A stretch of 23,252 nucleotides of DNA, taken from NCBI GenBank assembly GCA_002316835.1, contig DCEG01000004.1, forward strand, positions 1 to 23,252, given 5' to 3'. The notes below the pieces were generated by a model. It saw nothing but the letters and a program-made list of their open reading frames with translations, ran no database searches and had not been told where the DNA came from. Position numbers and translations under genes: made by a program. Source of the DNA: Bacteroidales bacterium UBA1035 (GTDB taxonomy: Bacteria; Bacteroidota; Bacteroidia; Bacteroidales; Dysgonomonadaceae). Positions 22,764 through 23,252 of the stretch are shown in pieces (within the stretch, counting starts at the first letter, position 1; every line of letters starts with the position of its first letter).

Positions 22764-23252
22764 ACAAAGAAAATTTACGTATTGTTTTTATGGGAACTCC
22801 CGATTTTGCTGTGGAATCGTTAAAAGCTCTTGTAGAAAACAATTATAATATTGTTGGTGTAATCACCGCACCCGATAAGCCCGCAGGCAGAGGCTATAAG
22901 TTTCAACCTTCGGCCGTAAAAGAATATGCGCTATCAAAGGAATTGCTTATATTACAACCCGAAAACCTGAAAAACGAAGTTTTCCTGAATGAATTAAGAA
23001 GATTGGAAGCCGATATTCAAGTGGTTGTAGCTTTCAGAATGTTACCTGAAGTGGTTTGGAATATGCCGCCTCTTGGAACATTTAACCTTCACGCATCGTT
23101 GCTACCGCAATATCGGGGCGCCGCACCCATAAACTGGGCAATTATTAACGGCGAAAAAGAAACCGGCGTTACCACATTCTTTCTCAAGCACGAAATTGAT
23201 ACCGGAGAGATTATTTTTCAGGAGAAAATCGCTATTGAAGGTGACGATAATG
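22760..23252 (+). CDS. fmt: Methionyl-tRNA formyltransferase, N-terminal part
   Basis: Fmt transfers a formyl group from 10-formyl-tetrahydrofolate to initiator Met-tRNA. The first 164 codons are present; the gene runs past the window end. The core starts RIVFMGTPDFA. The formyl-THF/catalytic block NLHASLLPQYRGAAPINWA includes Asn109 and His111, and HEIDTGEI carries Asp147, matching the Asn-His-Asp triad of the family. The ATG at 22752 is closed by a stop after three codons, so the ATG at 22760 is the start. pabB/pabC on the opposite strand serve folate synthesis, which fits with a folate-using neighbour. Confidence 0.95.
   Translation, partial: MNKENLRIVFMGTPDFAVESLKALVENNYNIVGVITAPDKPAGRGYKFQPSAVKEYALSKELLILQPENLKNEVFLNELRRLEADIQVVVAFRMLPEVVWNMPPLGTFNLHASLLPQYRGAAPINWAIINGEKETGVTTFFLKHEIDTGEIIFQEKIAIEGDDN

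Noticed and set aside
1..23252. tRNA, rRNA, insertion sequence or integrase genes
   Set aside because: I looked for cloverleaf-like stretches and transposase motifs in the gaps and found none.

Overview
The window looks like chromosome from a Bacteroidota (Bacteroidales-type) bacterium. The evidence is gene content and order (Na+-NQR operon, LeuA/LeuC/LeuD with a Leptospira-type citramalate synthase, short PabB, class IV aminotransferase), A-rich regions instead of strong Shine-Dalgarno sites, and several promoter elements of the Bacteroidota type (TTTG / TAnnTTTG). Genus cannot be fixed from the sequence alone.

Layout. 1-195 (-): the first 65 codons of a Tat-signal protein, tentatively TldD/PmbA family. 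576-6565 (+): complete nqrABCDEF, the sodium-pumping NADH:quinone oxidoreductase, ended by a strong terminator at 6589-6621. 6751-8579 (-): an atypical SDR NAD(P)-binding protein and an EamA/DMT transporter. 8790-20989 (+): a 12-kb branched-chain amino acid cluster, leuA-leuC-leuD-cimA-leuB-ilvD-ilvB-ilvN-ilvC, ended by a terminator after ilvC. 20991-22609 (-): pabB followed by a pabC-like aminotransferase lyase. 22760-end (+): the 5' two-thirds or so of fmt.

How it works together. The leu/ilv cluster encodes nearly all steps to leucine, isoleucine and valine except the final transamination. The second synthase keeps the residues that make the Leptospira enzyme specific for pyruvate, and no threonine deaminase gene is present here. 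This suggests isoleucine is made from pyruvate and acetyl-CoA through citramalate, using LeuCD and LeuB. Upstream of leuA I found a 21-codon leader peptide with 9 Ile/Leu/Val codons in an 11-residue stretch, a strong intrinsic terminator, and a competing antiterminator pairing that includes the leader stop codon. This is a textbook-like transcription attenuator.

The most unusual signal is in the gaps between genes. At least eight non-coding gaps (nqrA/nqrB, leuA/leuC, cimA/leuB, leuB/ilvD, ilvD/ilvB, ilvN/ilvC, after ilvC, before fmt) are filled with degenerate tandem repeats of period seven bases. Some copies at different loci share exact 12- to 15-mers, and two copies 2 kb apart are inverted and match at 25 of 27 bases. 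I know of no described function for these.
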